A stretch of DNA of 64,000 bases from Rhizobium grahamii (GTDB taxonomy: Bacteria > Pseudomonadota > Alphaproteobacteria > Rhizobiales > Rhizobiaceae), in assembly GCF_009498215.1 (NCBI RefSeq), contig NZ_CP043498.1, forward strand, positions 3,760,001-3,824,000. Direction: 5' to 3'. How positions within the stretch are numbered: position 1 is the first letter of the stretch; every line of letters begins with the position of its first letter. The position numbers and the translations under genes were made by a program. Positions 31,984-40,291 of this stretch are shown in pieces. A model generated the notes under the pieces. The model searched no databases. It saw only the letters and a program-made list of their open reading frames with translations, and had not been told where the DNA came from.

Positions 31984-32475
31984 TCAGGCCAAGGCGTCGA
32001 GCTCCTCGTCCGTCAGCGTATCAGGAAGAACGGTTACCGGAATGGGAAAGGCCGCGCCGCGTCCTGCAACCGAAGAAACCAGAGGCCCGGGGCCTTCCTT
32101 GGCCGAGCTTGCGGCAAGCACGAGGATCGCGATGTCCCGATCTTCTTCGATCACCGCATTGATCTGTTCGGCAGCGCTACCTTCGCGAATAACGATTTCC
32201 GGCTCGATGCCGATCGTCTCGCGCACCAGCTGGGCCGATTTGGCAACAACGGCCTCGGCTTCCTCGCGCGCCTCGGCGCGCATGATTTCCTCCACGCCGA
32301 GCCATTGCTGAAAGTCGCCATCCGGAATGATGTAAGCCAGAACCAGGCCGCCGTTGGAATTCTTCGCACGCCGACCGGCATAATGAACCGCACGGGAGCA
32401 TTCGGGCGTATCATCGATGACCGCCATGAATTTGCGCCGATGACCTTCGAGCCGTGAGAGTCGCTTTGATACCAT
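31984..32475 (-). CDS. Universal stress protein family (UspA-like)
   Basis: 163 residues, one Usp domain: KFMAVIDDTPECSRAVHYAGRRAKNSNGGLVLAYI and the later VIEEDRDIAILVLAASSA. The ATP-binding G-2x-G-9x-G(S/T) loop is only partly recognisable (SSAKEGPGPLVSSVAGRG), so ATP binding is uncertain. Start MVSKRLSRLEGHRRKF is preferred over an ATG 12 codons upstream. Its role (stress survival) is known only at family level. Confidence 0.85.
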   Translation of the reverse strand: MVSKRLSRLEGHRRKFMAVIDDTPECSRAVHYAGRRAKNSNGGLVLAYIIPDGDFQQWLGVEEIMRAEAREEAEAVVAKSAQLVRETIGIEPEIVIREGSAAEQINAVIEEDRDIAILVLAASSAKEGPGPLVSSVAGRGAAFPIPVTVLPDTLTDEELDALA

Positions 32476-32554
32476 GGCGGGACTCTGACACCCGATCCCG
32501 AGATTTTGCAAGTGCTGGTTTTTGCCACGAGCGAGGGTTTTCGCCGGCCTACTG

Positions 32555-32980
32555 TTACACCGGCATCAGGCCGTAGAGCCGCATGATTTCCTTGACGTGC
32601 TCGATATCGGGTTTTCCCTGGACGTTGATGGCGGAGGCCATTTCCTCGAAGTATCGCCGCCCAATCAGCCCGGGTGTCATGGTGATCAACACCTTCGCCG
32701 TCTCACCATGGAGATTTTCGTGTGTGTGCACGTAGCCGCGCGGGATGAACAGCGTCTCGCCGGCCCTTATTTCGTGCTTCTTTCCGTCGAGGGTGGTCGT
32801 CATCGTTCCCGACAGGCCGTAGATCACCTCGTCGACGTCGCGATGAAAATGCGCAGCCGGAACCCTTGCCTGCGACGGCACCGTGAACTCGAACATCACA
32901 AGGCTTTCCGAACTCTGATCTTCATCGATCAGAAAGCGGATCTCCATGGTGCCGATCTGAATGAGGTTACGATCGCGCAT
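32555..32980 (-). CDS. Cupin-domain protein
   Basis: 141 residues with a single cupin barrel. Motif 1 is HFHRDVDEVIYGLSGTMTTTLDG (metal-ligand pattern HxHxxxxE) and motif 2 contains ETLFIPRGYVHTHEN. The metal site therefore looks intact and the protein may be a small dioxygenase, isomerase or sensor; I cannot pick one. It is separated from trpS by 84 bases and from the Usp gene by 79 bases on the same strand. Confidence 0.82.
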   Translation of the reverse strand: MRDRNLIQIGTMEIRFLIDEDQSSESLVMFEFTVPSQARVPAAHFHRDVDEVIYGLSGTMTTTLDGKKHEIRAGETLFIPRGYVHTHENLHGETAKVLITMTPGLIGRRYFEEMASAINVQGKPDIEHVKEIMRLYGLMPV

Positions 32981-33064
32981 CGGGTCATCCTCATGGGTCC
33001 GAGGAGAGTACGCTGTCGTTTTCGGTTCGACAAGTCCGGGCGGAGGAACCGCCCGGACTGTGTC

Positions 33065-34129
33065 TCAGTAGAGGAAGCCGACGATGTCGCGGACTTCCTT
33101 CATCGTCACTTCGGCGCGGGCACGCGCGCGTTCGCCGCCGTTGCGCAGGATCGCGTCGATATGGCTGGTATCAGACATCAGGCGGCGCATCTCGGCGGTG
33201 ATCGGCGAGAGCACGTTGACCGCGAGGTCGACCAGTGCCGGCTTGAAGACGGAGAACTGCTGGCCGCCGAATTCGGCAAGCACGTCCGCCTTCGATCTGT
33301 CGGCCAGTGCCGCATAGATGCCGACGAGGTTGTCCGCTTCCGGGCGCCCCTTGAGGCCGTCGAGTTCGCTCGGCAAACCTTCCGGATCGGTCTTCGCCTT
33401 GCGGATCTTCTTCGAGATCGCGTCCTCGTCGTCCATCAGGTTGATGCGCGACAGATCCGAGGGATCCGACTTCGACATCTTCTTGGTGCCGTCGCGAAGC
33501 GACATGACGCGCGGCGCCGGACCGTCGATCAGAGGCTCGACCATCGGGAAGTAGGCATGCACCGGTTCATCGCCGACAGTGATGTCGATGCCGTAACCCG
33601 TCTTGCGGATATGCTCCGCGTAATCGAGGTTGAACTTCATCGCGATGTCGCGGGCAAGCTCGAGATGCTGCTTCTGATCGTCGCCAACCGGGACATGCGT
33701 ACCGCGGTAGACGAGAATGTCGGCGGCCATCAGGCTCGGATAGGCGTAGAGACCGAGCGAGGCCTGCTCGCGATCCTTGCCGGCCTTGTCCTTGAACTGC
33801 GTCATGCGGTTCATCCAGCCGATACGCGCCACGCAATTGAAGATCCAGGCGAGTTCGGCATGTTGAGGAACGGCCGACTGGTTGAAAACGATATGCTTTT
33901 CCGGGTCGATGCCGGACGCGATAAAGGCGGCGGCGATCGAACGGATCTGGTTCGGCATGTCCTCATGGACGAGCTGTGCGGTCAGCGCGTGCATGTCGAC
34001 AACGCAGTAGATGCAGTCGTTGCCGTCCTGCAGCGCCACGAACTTGCGGATCGCGCCGAGATAGTTGCCGAGATGGAGGTTGCCGGTCGGCTGAACGCCG
34101 GAAAAGACGACTTTCTTGAATTCGCTCAT
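33065..34129 (-). CDS. trpS: Tryptophanyl-tRNA synthetase
   Basis: 354 residues, class Ic aminoacyl-tRNA synthetase. The HIGH-like motif is PTGNLHLGNYLGA and the KMSKS loop is KKMSKSDPSD, both intact. YPSLMAADILVYRGTHVPVGDDQKQHLELARDIA is the tryptophan-binding region. Length is as for bacterial TrpRS of the alphaproteobacterial type. It lies downstream of murJ on the same strand but across about 1.3 kb that includes opposing genes, so it has its own transcript. Confidence 0.96.
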   Translation of the reverse strand: MSEFKKVVFSGVQPTGNLHLGNYLGAIRKFVALQDGNDCIYCVVDMHALTAQLVHEDMPNQIRSIAAAFIASGIDPEKHIVFNQSAVPQHAELAWIFNCVARIGWMNRMTQFKDKAGKDREQASLGLYAYPSLMAADILVYRGTHVPVGDDQKQHLELARDIAMKFNLDYAEHIRKTGYGIDITVGDEPVHAYFPMVEPLIDGPAPRVMSLRDGTKKMSKSDPSDLSRINLMDDEDAISKKIRKAKTDPEGLPSELDGLKGRPEADNLVGIYAALADRSKADVLAEFGGQQFSVFKPALVDLAVNVLSPITAEMRRLMSDTSHIDAILRNGGERARARAEVTMKEVRDIVGFLY

Positions 34130-34226
34130 AGTGTCCTCGATTAGGCTGGTGGAGGGCCCCAGGGTTTGTAACCCATGTTGCTAACGGGCGCGCTTATGCA
34201 CGCGCGCGAAACCGCAATCAAGGGGT

Positions 34227-34622
34227 TCAGGCTGCGGCGTGTTGGATCAGGTCGAAGGTGTTGCCATAAGGATCCGAAAACACCGCCACGGTTCCGTAGA
34301 TTTCATGCCGGGGCTCTTCCAGAAAGCGCACGCCCTTTGCCAGCATCGACGCATGGTCGCGGGCGAAATCATCGGTTTTGAGGAAGAAGCCGACGCGACC
34401 GCCGGTCTGGTTGCCGATCGCAGCCTTCTGCTCTTCGGTGTCGGCCTTCGCGAGCAGGAAGGCCGCCCCGTCACCACCATCAGGCTTGACCACCAGCCAG
34501 CGATTATCAGGAGACTGGGCATCGTCCTGGACGCAGTCGAAGCCGAGGGCGCCGCAATAGAAATCCTTGGCGCGATCGTAGTCGTCGACGATGAGGGTCA
34601 CGAGGAAAAGGGACTGGGACAT
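34227..34622 (-). CDS. VOC family (glyoxalase/bleomycin-resistance-like) protein
   Basis: 131 residues: SLFLVTLIVDDYDRAKDFYCGALGFDC at the start, a central VGFFLKTDDFARDH, and AVFSDPYGNTFDLIQHA at the end. The first metal ligand is Thr rather than His and the final acidic ligand is Asp, so metal chemistry is uncertain. Start at MSQSLFLV; the frame is open for 32 more codons upstream. Substrate unknown. Confidence 0.78.
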   Translation of the reverse strand: MSQSLFLVTLIVDDYDRAKDFYCGALGFDCVQDDAQSPDNRWLVVKPDGGDGAAFLLAKADTEEQKAAIGNQTGGRVGFFLKTDDFARDHASMLAKGVRFLEEPRHEIYGTVAVFSDPYGNTFDLIQHAAA

Positions 34623-34802
34623 GATCACTCCGCTGCAGGCTTGCAACTTGTTGCGAAGAGCTGGTCTCCGGTCAAGCGCGCCGACCTCTTCGGCGGTCTG
34701 AAATGTGGCATTCGACACTCCTTCAGGGGGTCCGATCAGGGTTCGGGAAGTGGCGCAAACATAGTTGTGAATATGCTCTGCACATTTACGTGAAAGGAAA
34801 AA

Positions 34803-34845
34803 ATATACCGCTTTTTAGGTATATCTAAATCATATTTTAGCGGTA
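34803..34845. repeat. Overlapping inverted repeats in AT-rich intergenic region
   Basis: ATATACC (34803) pairs with GGTATAT (34818), and TACCGCT (34806) pairs with AGCGGTA (34839), so two alternative hairpins share bases. They lie in the 350-base gap between the VOC gene and the secreted M15-like gene; the rest of that gap is AT-rich with no gene. A regulatory or terminator role is possible. Confidence 0.45.
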
Positions 34846-34972
34846 GATTATGGCATTAACATATGTAGCAGGGTAAACAATTTCACAAAAAGGCCATTTT
34901 TGGGGAGAGCTTTTCCGCTCGCCAGAAAGTCGTTCCGGGCTAATCCGGTACATTTCGAGGGGAGGGAAACCA

Positions 34973-35398
34973 ATGCAATCCGCATTTTCCATCGCACTCG
35001 CCGGCCTGTTCTGTCTGTCGTGTTTCGACAGTGCCGACGCTCAGAATATCAAGAGAGTTGTAATACCGCCGCTCAAGCACAAGGAAACGCTCGCCTATAC
35101 TCTGCAGACCGTCAGCGTTCAGGCGAACTGCTTCCCGCCACAGCTCCGCGGTATCCTGTCGTACATCGCCGACAAGACTGGCCGCCGTCCCATCGTAACC
35201 TCAGGGTTTCGGGCACGCGGCCGATCGCATTCCCAGCACCGCCATTGCGCGGCGGCCGACATCCGGATTCCAGGTGTATCGGAGCGCACGATCATCGCGA
35301 TCGCGGCGTCAGCGCCTGGGATCGGTGGCATCGGTCGCTACTGTAACGGCATCGTCCATGTGGACGTCGGCCCGAAGCGGCGGTGGACATACTGCTGA
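34973..35398 (+). CDS. Small secreted M15A-like (D-Ala-D-Ala carboxypeptidase-fold) protein
   Basis: 141 residues. A signal peptide (QSAFSIALAGLFCLSCF, cleavage near SADA-Q) is followed by a mini peptidase domain. TSGFRARGRSHSQHRHCAAADIRI gives a possible zinc pattern (HxxHxxxxxD) and IVHVDVG the last ligand (HxD), as in M15A and YcbK-like peptidoglycan peptidases. Several cysteines suggest disulfides in the periplasm. GGGGAGGG lies 6 bases ahead of the ATG. Stands alone and converges on murJ with 11 bases between stops. Confidence 0.75.
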   Translation: MQSAFSIALAGLFCLSCFDSADAQNIKRVVIPPLKHKETLAYTLQTVSVQANCFPPQLRGILSYIADKTGRRPIVTSGFRARGRSHSQHRHCAAADIRIPGVSERTIIAIAASAPGIGGIGRYCNGIVHVDVGPKRRWTYC

Positions 35399-35409
35399 AG
35401 CACGGCGCT

Positions 35410-36987
35410 CTAGCCGTCGACCTTCGCCGGCTTGCGGTTCAGGTTCCGCCGGATCATGCCGAGGTTGGCACCGCCGATCAGGAAGGCGGTCGCGAAATAG
35501 ACCGCCATGGCGATGACGATCAGCAGTCCGAGTGTGCCGATCTTCGTCGTCAGGTGCGCGCCAGAGGCAAGCCAAGGCTCCCAGCGGTGCTGCAGGTACA
35601 TGATCACGCCGCCCATGACGGCGGCGGATATGACGAGCAGCGCCGCGCGGCGTGCAAGGGCCCATTCCCAGGCGAGGTGGCCACGGCGAAGCAGTGTCGT
35701 GAACAGCAGCACCGTGCTGATCCAGCCGGCCGTTGCTTCCGCAACCGCGATCCCGGGAGCGCCGAGGAACGGAAATAGCGTCAGAGCCGTCGCGCAGTTG
35801 ACGCCAACCGCCACGGCGGAAAACCGCATCGGCGTCTTGGTGTCTTCGCGCGCGTAGAAGCCAGGTTGCAGCGCCTTGATCAGCACGAAGGCGGGCAGGC
35901 CGATGCCGTAGATCGCAAGAATGGAAGCGACGACCGCGGTATTTTCCTGATGGAAGGCACCGCGTTCATAGAGCACGCGAATGATCTCGTTGGAGAGGAT
36001 CCAGAGTGCGAAGGCGGCCGGGATCGTCAGGAACAGCACGAACTCGATCGACCGGTTCTGCAGGTTTCCGGCCTCGCGCAGATTGCCGCCCTTCAGCGCA
36101 CGCGCCAGTTCCGGCAAAAGCACCACGCCGACGGCAACGCCGACGACGCCGAGCGGCAGCTGGTAGATACGGTCCGCATATTGAAGTGCTGCGATCGCGC
36201 CTTCCTTGCTGGAGGCGATGGCCTGCCCGATCATCTGGTTGATCTGAGTGATGCCGCCAGTCACGGCGGCGGGCACCGCGAGGATCAGCAGCCGCTTGAC
36301 GTTCGGCGTAAAGCGCGGAAAGCGAAAGCCGATGCTCATGCCGGCATGCAGGACGCCGAGATAGACCACGACGAGCTGCAGGATACCCGCGACCAGCACG
36401 CCCCAGGAGAGATACCAGGCGGTCTGAAGCGGTTCGGCGCCGGTGTAGAGCGCGTAGAATAGCGCCCCGATCATCACGACGTTGAGGAAGACGGGAGCGA
36501 TGGCCGCCGCAAAGAAATGATGCAGCGAGTTCAACATCCCGCTCATCATCGCCGTCAGCGACATGCACATGAGATAAGGGAACATCACCGCCGCCATGCG
36601 GATGGTGATCGAGAATTTCTCAGCATCGTCGGCAAAGCCCGGCGCGATGACGAAGCGCACGAGAAGCGGCATGCAGAGTTCCATCACGATAGTGATGAGC
36701 AGCAGCACCGAGAACAGGACGCCGAAGACCTCTTCGGAAAAGCGCTTGGCTCCGTCGGTGCCGTTCGCCTCGATCTCCTTGGCAAACAGCGGCACGAAGG
36801 CGGCGTTGAACGCGCCTTCGGCAAACAGCCGGCGGAAGAGGTTCGGGAAGCGAAAGGCGGCGTAGAAGACGTCGGCCATCGGGCCGGTGCCAAGGGCCGC
36901 CGCCATCAGCGTTTCCCGGGCAAAGCCGAAGATGCGGCTGCCAAGCGTGGCGCCGCCGACGGTGGCGAATTTTCTGACGAGGCTCAT
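35410..36987 (-). CDS. murJ: MurJ (MviN), lipid II flippase
   Basis: 525 residues with about fourteen hydrophobic helices of the MOP exporter superfamily. The N-terminus LVRKFATVGGATLGSRIFGFARETLMAAALG contains the conserved Arg residues of the MurJ cavity, with AFNAAFVPLF and SKEGAIAALQYADRIYQLPLGV later. It flips undecaprenyl-linked lipid II to the periplasm for peptidoglycan synthesis. It starts 10 bases after the glnD stop, so glnD-murJ are one operon, a linkage well conserved in alphaproteobacteria. Confidence 0.94.
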   Translation of the reverse strand: MSLVRKFATVGGATLGSRIFGFARETLMAAALGTGPMADVFYAAFRFPNLFRRLFAEGAFNAAFVPLFAKEIEANGTDGAKRFSEEVFGVLFSVLLLITIVMELCMPLLVRFVIAPGFADDAEKFSITIRMAAVMFPYLMCMSLTAMMSGMLNSLHHFFAAAIAPVFLNVVMIGALFYALYTGAEPLQTAWYLSWGVLVAGILQLVVVYLGVLHAGMSIGFRFPRFTPNVKRLLILAVPAAVTGGITQINQMIGQAIASSKEGAIAALQYADRIYQLPLGVVGVAVGVVLLPELARALKGGNLREAGNLQNRSIEFVLFLTIPAAFALWILSNEIIRVLYERGAFHQENTAVVASILAIYGIGLPAFVLIKALQPGFYAREDTKTPMRFSAVAVGVNCATALTLFPFLGAPGIAVAEATAGWISTVLLFTTLLRRGHLAWEWALARRAALLVISAAVMGGVIMYLQHRWEPWLASGAHLTTKIGTLGLLIVIAMAVYFATAFLIGGANLGMIRRNLNRKPAKVDG

Positions 36988-36997
36988 ACGGTCTGGC

Positions 36998-39907
36998 TCA
37001 TGCGGGCGAATCCGCCTTCTTGTCTGTCTGTGTGACGGCCCGAACCGGGGTCGGTTGCGCGATGATGCCTGATGGCATGCGCTCGCGCAGTTCGTCCTGC
37101 TCTTCGGCCATCACGGCCTTGAGGCGTGCGGTGATGTTCGAACGCTTGCTGTCGCCCGAGATCTTCTGGCCGACGAGGTCGGTCACGTAGAAGCTGTCGA
37201 TGACCTTCTCTCCGAAGGTGGTGATCCGGGCCGATTGAATGTCGAGCGACAGATCGGAGAGAACAGCGGTGATTTCCGACAGCAAGCCCGTCCGGTCAAG
37301 GCATTCGACCTCGATGACCGTGAACTTGTTCGACAGGCTGTTCGAGATGTTGACCGACGGCGGGATGACGAAGGCCTTGCTCTTCTTGCGGTTCTTGGTC
37401 CGCGTCGCAATCACCTCGGGCAACCGCTTGCGGCCGGAAAGCACGTCCTCGATCATTCGTCCGATCGTTCCGGCACGGCGCAGCTCATCGGCATCGTCCT
37501 TGAACTCGCGGCTGACATGGATCGTATCAAGCGCGCGGCCATCCGAGGTCGTAAAGATCTGCGCATCGACGATGTTGGCACCCGCTGCCGCACACGCCCC
37601 GGCAATGACGGCGAGCAGGCGCGGATGGTCCGGCGAGAGCACGGTGATCTCGGTGATCGCGTGGAAGCTGTCGGTCCGCACCATCGTCGCCAGCGCCTGG
37701 CCGGCCTTGTCCGCCTGCCGGATGAAGCCGGCATGCCGCACCTGGTCCTCAAGCGGAACAGAGAGCAGATAGGGCTGGTAGTGCAGCTTGCTGTAGATCT
37801 TGCGGTCTTTCTGGCTCCACTCGGAGAGCGCATTATAGAGCGCTTCGGCCGCGAAATTGGCGCGCTCCTTGCGCGACACCTCGGAGAAGCCGCCGGCAAG
37901 CAAGAGTTCCGTTTCGTAGTAGAGGGTGCGCAGCAACTGGCCTTTCCAGCCGTTCCAGACACCGGGACCGACCGCGCGGATATCGCAGATCGTCAGGATC
38001 AGCAGCATCTTCAACCGGTCGAGCGACTGAACGACGTCGGCAAAGTCGGTGATGGTCTTGCGGTCGGTGAGGTCGCGCGTCTGCGCGACCATCGACATGA
38101 CCAGATGCTCTTGGATCAGCCAGACAACCATCTCCGTCTGCTTCTGCGACAGGCCAAAACGGGCGCAGAGCTTGCGCGCGACTCGGGCGCCGGCGATCGA
38201 GTGGTCTTCCTGGCGACCCTTGGCAATGTCGTGGAGCAGGACGGCGACGTAAAGCGCCTCACGGTCCTCGATGCCGGGCATCAGCTTGTTGGCGAGCGGA
38301 TGCAGGTCGTCGGCCTTGCCCTTGTCGATTTCGGACAGCACGTCGACGGTGCGGATCAGATGCTCGTCGACCGTATAGTGATGATACATGTTGAACTGCA
38401 TCATCGCGACGATCTTGCCGAACTCAGGGATGAAACGACCGAGCACGCCGGCCTCGTTCATGCGCCGCAGGATCAGCGCCGGATCGCGCTTCGAGGTCAG
38501 GATCGACAGGAAGAGCCGATTTGCCTCGTCGTTTTCGCGCAGATTGTTGTCGATCAGGCTGAGCGAGCGCGTGACGCGCTTCAGTGCATCCGGATGGAAT
38601 TCCAGCCCGTTGATATCGGCGACATGGAAGAGCCGGATGATGCTGATCGGATCGCGCTTGAAGACGTCGGGGCTTGCGAGCGCGATGCGTCCGCGATCCT
38701 CGACGAACTCGGTGCTGCCCGCGATCTTCCGGCTGCGGTGTGCGAAGCGGCTGATCACGCCTGATAATCCTGGCGTCGACTTCGCCTGCTGGTCCTCAAG
38801 GGCCGCACAGAGAATGCGCGTCAGATCGCCGACATCCTTGGCGACGAGGAAGTAGTGCTTCATGAAGCGCTCGACGGCCGAAAGGCCGGGGCGCGCATGG
38901 TATCCGAGTGCTTCCGCAATCTCACGCTGGATATCGAAAGACAGCCGCTCCTCCGCCTTCCCGGTCAGGAAATGCATGTGGCAGCGCACCGCCCAGAGGA
39001 AATCGTCGGCCTTCTCGAAAAGGCGATACTCATGCTTGGAGAGAACGCCGAGCGGTACGAGCTCGGCCGTATCGCGGACGTGGTAGTAGTATTTCGAGAT
39101 CCAGAAGAGCGTGTGCAGGTCGCGCAGGCCGCCCTTGCCTTCCTTGACGTTTGGCTCGACCAGATAGCGCGTGTCGCCGGCCTTGCGGTGGCGCTCGTCG
39201 CGCTCGGCGAGTTTGGCTGCGATGAATTCCGGGCCCGTGCCTGTAACGATTTCCTTGTCGAAGCGCGTCTCGAGCTGGGTTTCCAGCGAGCGCAGGCCGC
39301 AGATGTAGCGCATCTCGAGGATTGCCGTGCGGATCGTCATGTCCGACTTCGAGAGCGCGATGCACTCCTCTACCGTGCGCGTCGCATGGCCGACCTTGAA
39401 GCCCATGTCCCAGAGAACGTAGAGCATGAATTCGACGGCCTTGTGCGTCTCCTCCGCCGGCTTCGGCTGGAACAGGAACAGGAGGTCGATGTCGGAGCCC
39501 GGCGCCAGCGTGTCGCGGCCATAGCCGCCGACGGCGGTGACGGCAAACTTGTCCTTCTGCTTCGGGAAGATATGGGCGCAGACGAATTCGTAGAGAACGG
39601 TGATGATCTGGTCTTGGAGCCAGGAAATCCGGCGGGCGCAGTTGATGCCGCTGCCGTCGACAGAGAGCAGCTCGCGCGCTTTCTGCCGGCCTTCGCTGCT
39701 CGCCTTCTTGAGGGTCGCGAGCAGATCGGACCGCATGACGTCGGGCCGTGTTTTGTTGGCCTCGGCGACCGCGTCGCACATCTTCAGGAGATAGTCGGTG
39801 TCGAGGATATCGGAGAAATCGATTTCGTTCGTCGTCGCCATGCGCGGGGCGGCTTCCTGTTCGCGCGGCGCAGCCGCTTCGTGCTGTGCCTCTCGTTTCG
39901 TCTGCAT
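36998..39907 (-). CDS. glnD: GlnD, bifunctional [PII] uridylyltransferase/uridylyl-removing enzyme
   Basis: 969 residues. GlnD senses glutamine and uridylylates or de-uridylylates PII proteins, steering nitrogen assimilation. The nucleotidyltransferase site is GGYGRDTLAPGSDIDLLFLF (about 127-146), the HD hydrolase site is LLHDIAKGRQEDHS (about 490-505), and two ACT domains follow (PDHPRLLAVIAGACAAAGAN and VECLDRTGLLSEITAVLS). The start could instead be MATTNEIDFSD at 39841, 22 codons in. It acts with rpoN at 57.6 kb in nitrogen control. Lies upstream of murJ and downstream of mutS. Confidence 0.95.
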   Translation of the reverse strand: MQTKREAQHEAAAPREQEAAPRMATTNEIDFSDILDTDYLLKMCDAVAEANKTRPDVMRSDLLATLKKASSEGRQKARELLSVDGSGINCARRISWLQDQIITVLYEFVCAHIFPKQKDKFAVTAVGGYGRDTLAPGSDIDLLFLFQPKPAEETHKAVEFMLYVLWDMGFKVGHATRTVEECIALSKSDMTIRTAILEMRYICGLRSLETQLETRFDKEIVTGTGPEFIAAKLAERDERHRKAGDTRYLVEPNVKEGKGGLRDLHTLFWISKYYYHVRDTAELVPLGVLSKHEYRLFEKADDFLWAVRCHMHFLTGKAEERLSFDIQREIAEALGYHARPGLSAVERFMKHYFLVAKDVGDLTRILCAALEDQQAKSTPGLSGVISRFAHRSRKIAGSTEFVEDRGRIALASPDVFKRDPISIIRLFHVADINGLEFHPDALKRVTRSLSLIDNNLRENDEANRLFLSILTSKRDPALILRRMNEAGVLGRFIPEFGKIVAMMQFNMYHHYTVDEHLIRTVDVLSEIDKGKADDLHPLANKLMPGIEDREALYVAVLLHDIAKGRQEDHSIAGARVARKLCARFGLSQKQTEMVVWLIQEHLVMSMVAQTRDLTDRKTITDFADVVQSLDRLKMLLILTICDIRAVGPGVWNGWKGQLLRTLYYETELLLAGGFSEVSRKERANFAAEALYNALSEWSQKDRKIYSKLHYQPYLLSVPLEDQVRHAGFIRQADKAGQALATMVRTDSFHAITEITVLSPDHPRLLAVIAGACAAAGANIVDAQIFTTSDGRALDTIHVSREFKDDADELRRAGTIGRMIEDVLSGRKRLPEVIATRTKNRKKSKAFVIPPSVNISNSLSNKFTVIEVECLDRTGLLSEITAVLSDLSLDIQSARITTFGEKVIDSFYVTDLVGQKISGDSKRSNITARLKAVMAEEQDELRERMPSGIIAQPTPVRAVTQTDKKADSPA

Positions 39908-40012
39908 GCGCTATAGCCTCTTTGCCCGCCGATGACACGGGCTTTCATACTGCAGAACCTTTAATTTTGGCGAAAAGGTGTTGCCATGCTTGAAACATGC
40001 AGCTTCAGCCAA

Positions 40013-40288
40013 TCAGGCGGGGATCTGCGCTCGCACGGAATACAGCACCTGGCGCGTCTCGCTGGTGATCGCCTCCAGCGTCTCTTGGTCGCACTCGCGA
40101 TAGCCGGCTTTGGCAACGCAGGTCGACAGCTCCAGAATCCTGGCGCAGCACCGGATGATCTGGAGCAGACCGAACGGCGAAGCCCAGCCGCGCGGATTGC
40201 CGCGCTCGTCGGCAAGCCGCAGCGCTTCGAGCGCGCTGAAGATTGCCGCAAGCCTTTGGGTCTCGTTGAACAGCCGGTCCATGAACAT
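40013..40288 (-). CDS. Small conserved-looking protein between mutS and glnD, function unknown
   Basis: 91 residues, mainly helical by eye, no signal peptide or membrane segment: MDRLFNETQRLAAIFSALEAL, then a middle with RCCARILELSTCVAKAGY and an end ETRQVLYSVRAQIP. Four cysteines (three of them within 12 residues) are notable but form no motif I know. Its ATG lies 3 bases after the mutS stop, so it is almost certainly translated with mutS; a second ATG is two codons in. glnD begins about 105 bases downstream. I do not recognise the family. Confidence 0.6.
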   Translation of the reverse strand: MFMDRLFNETQRLAAIFSALEALRLADERGNPRGWASPFGLLQIIRCCARILELSTCVAKAGYRECDQETLEAITSETRQVLYSVRAQIPA

Positions 40289-40291
40289 CTG

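Noticed and set aside
32522..34144. 540-codon open frame on the plus strand
   Set aside because: Antisense to trpS and the cupin gene; its translation is low-complexity and shows no domain.
37235..38764. 509-codon open frame on the plus strand
   Set aside because: Antisense to glnD, whose catalytic motifs fix the coding strand.
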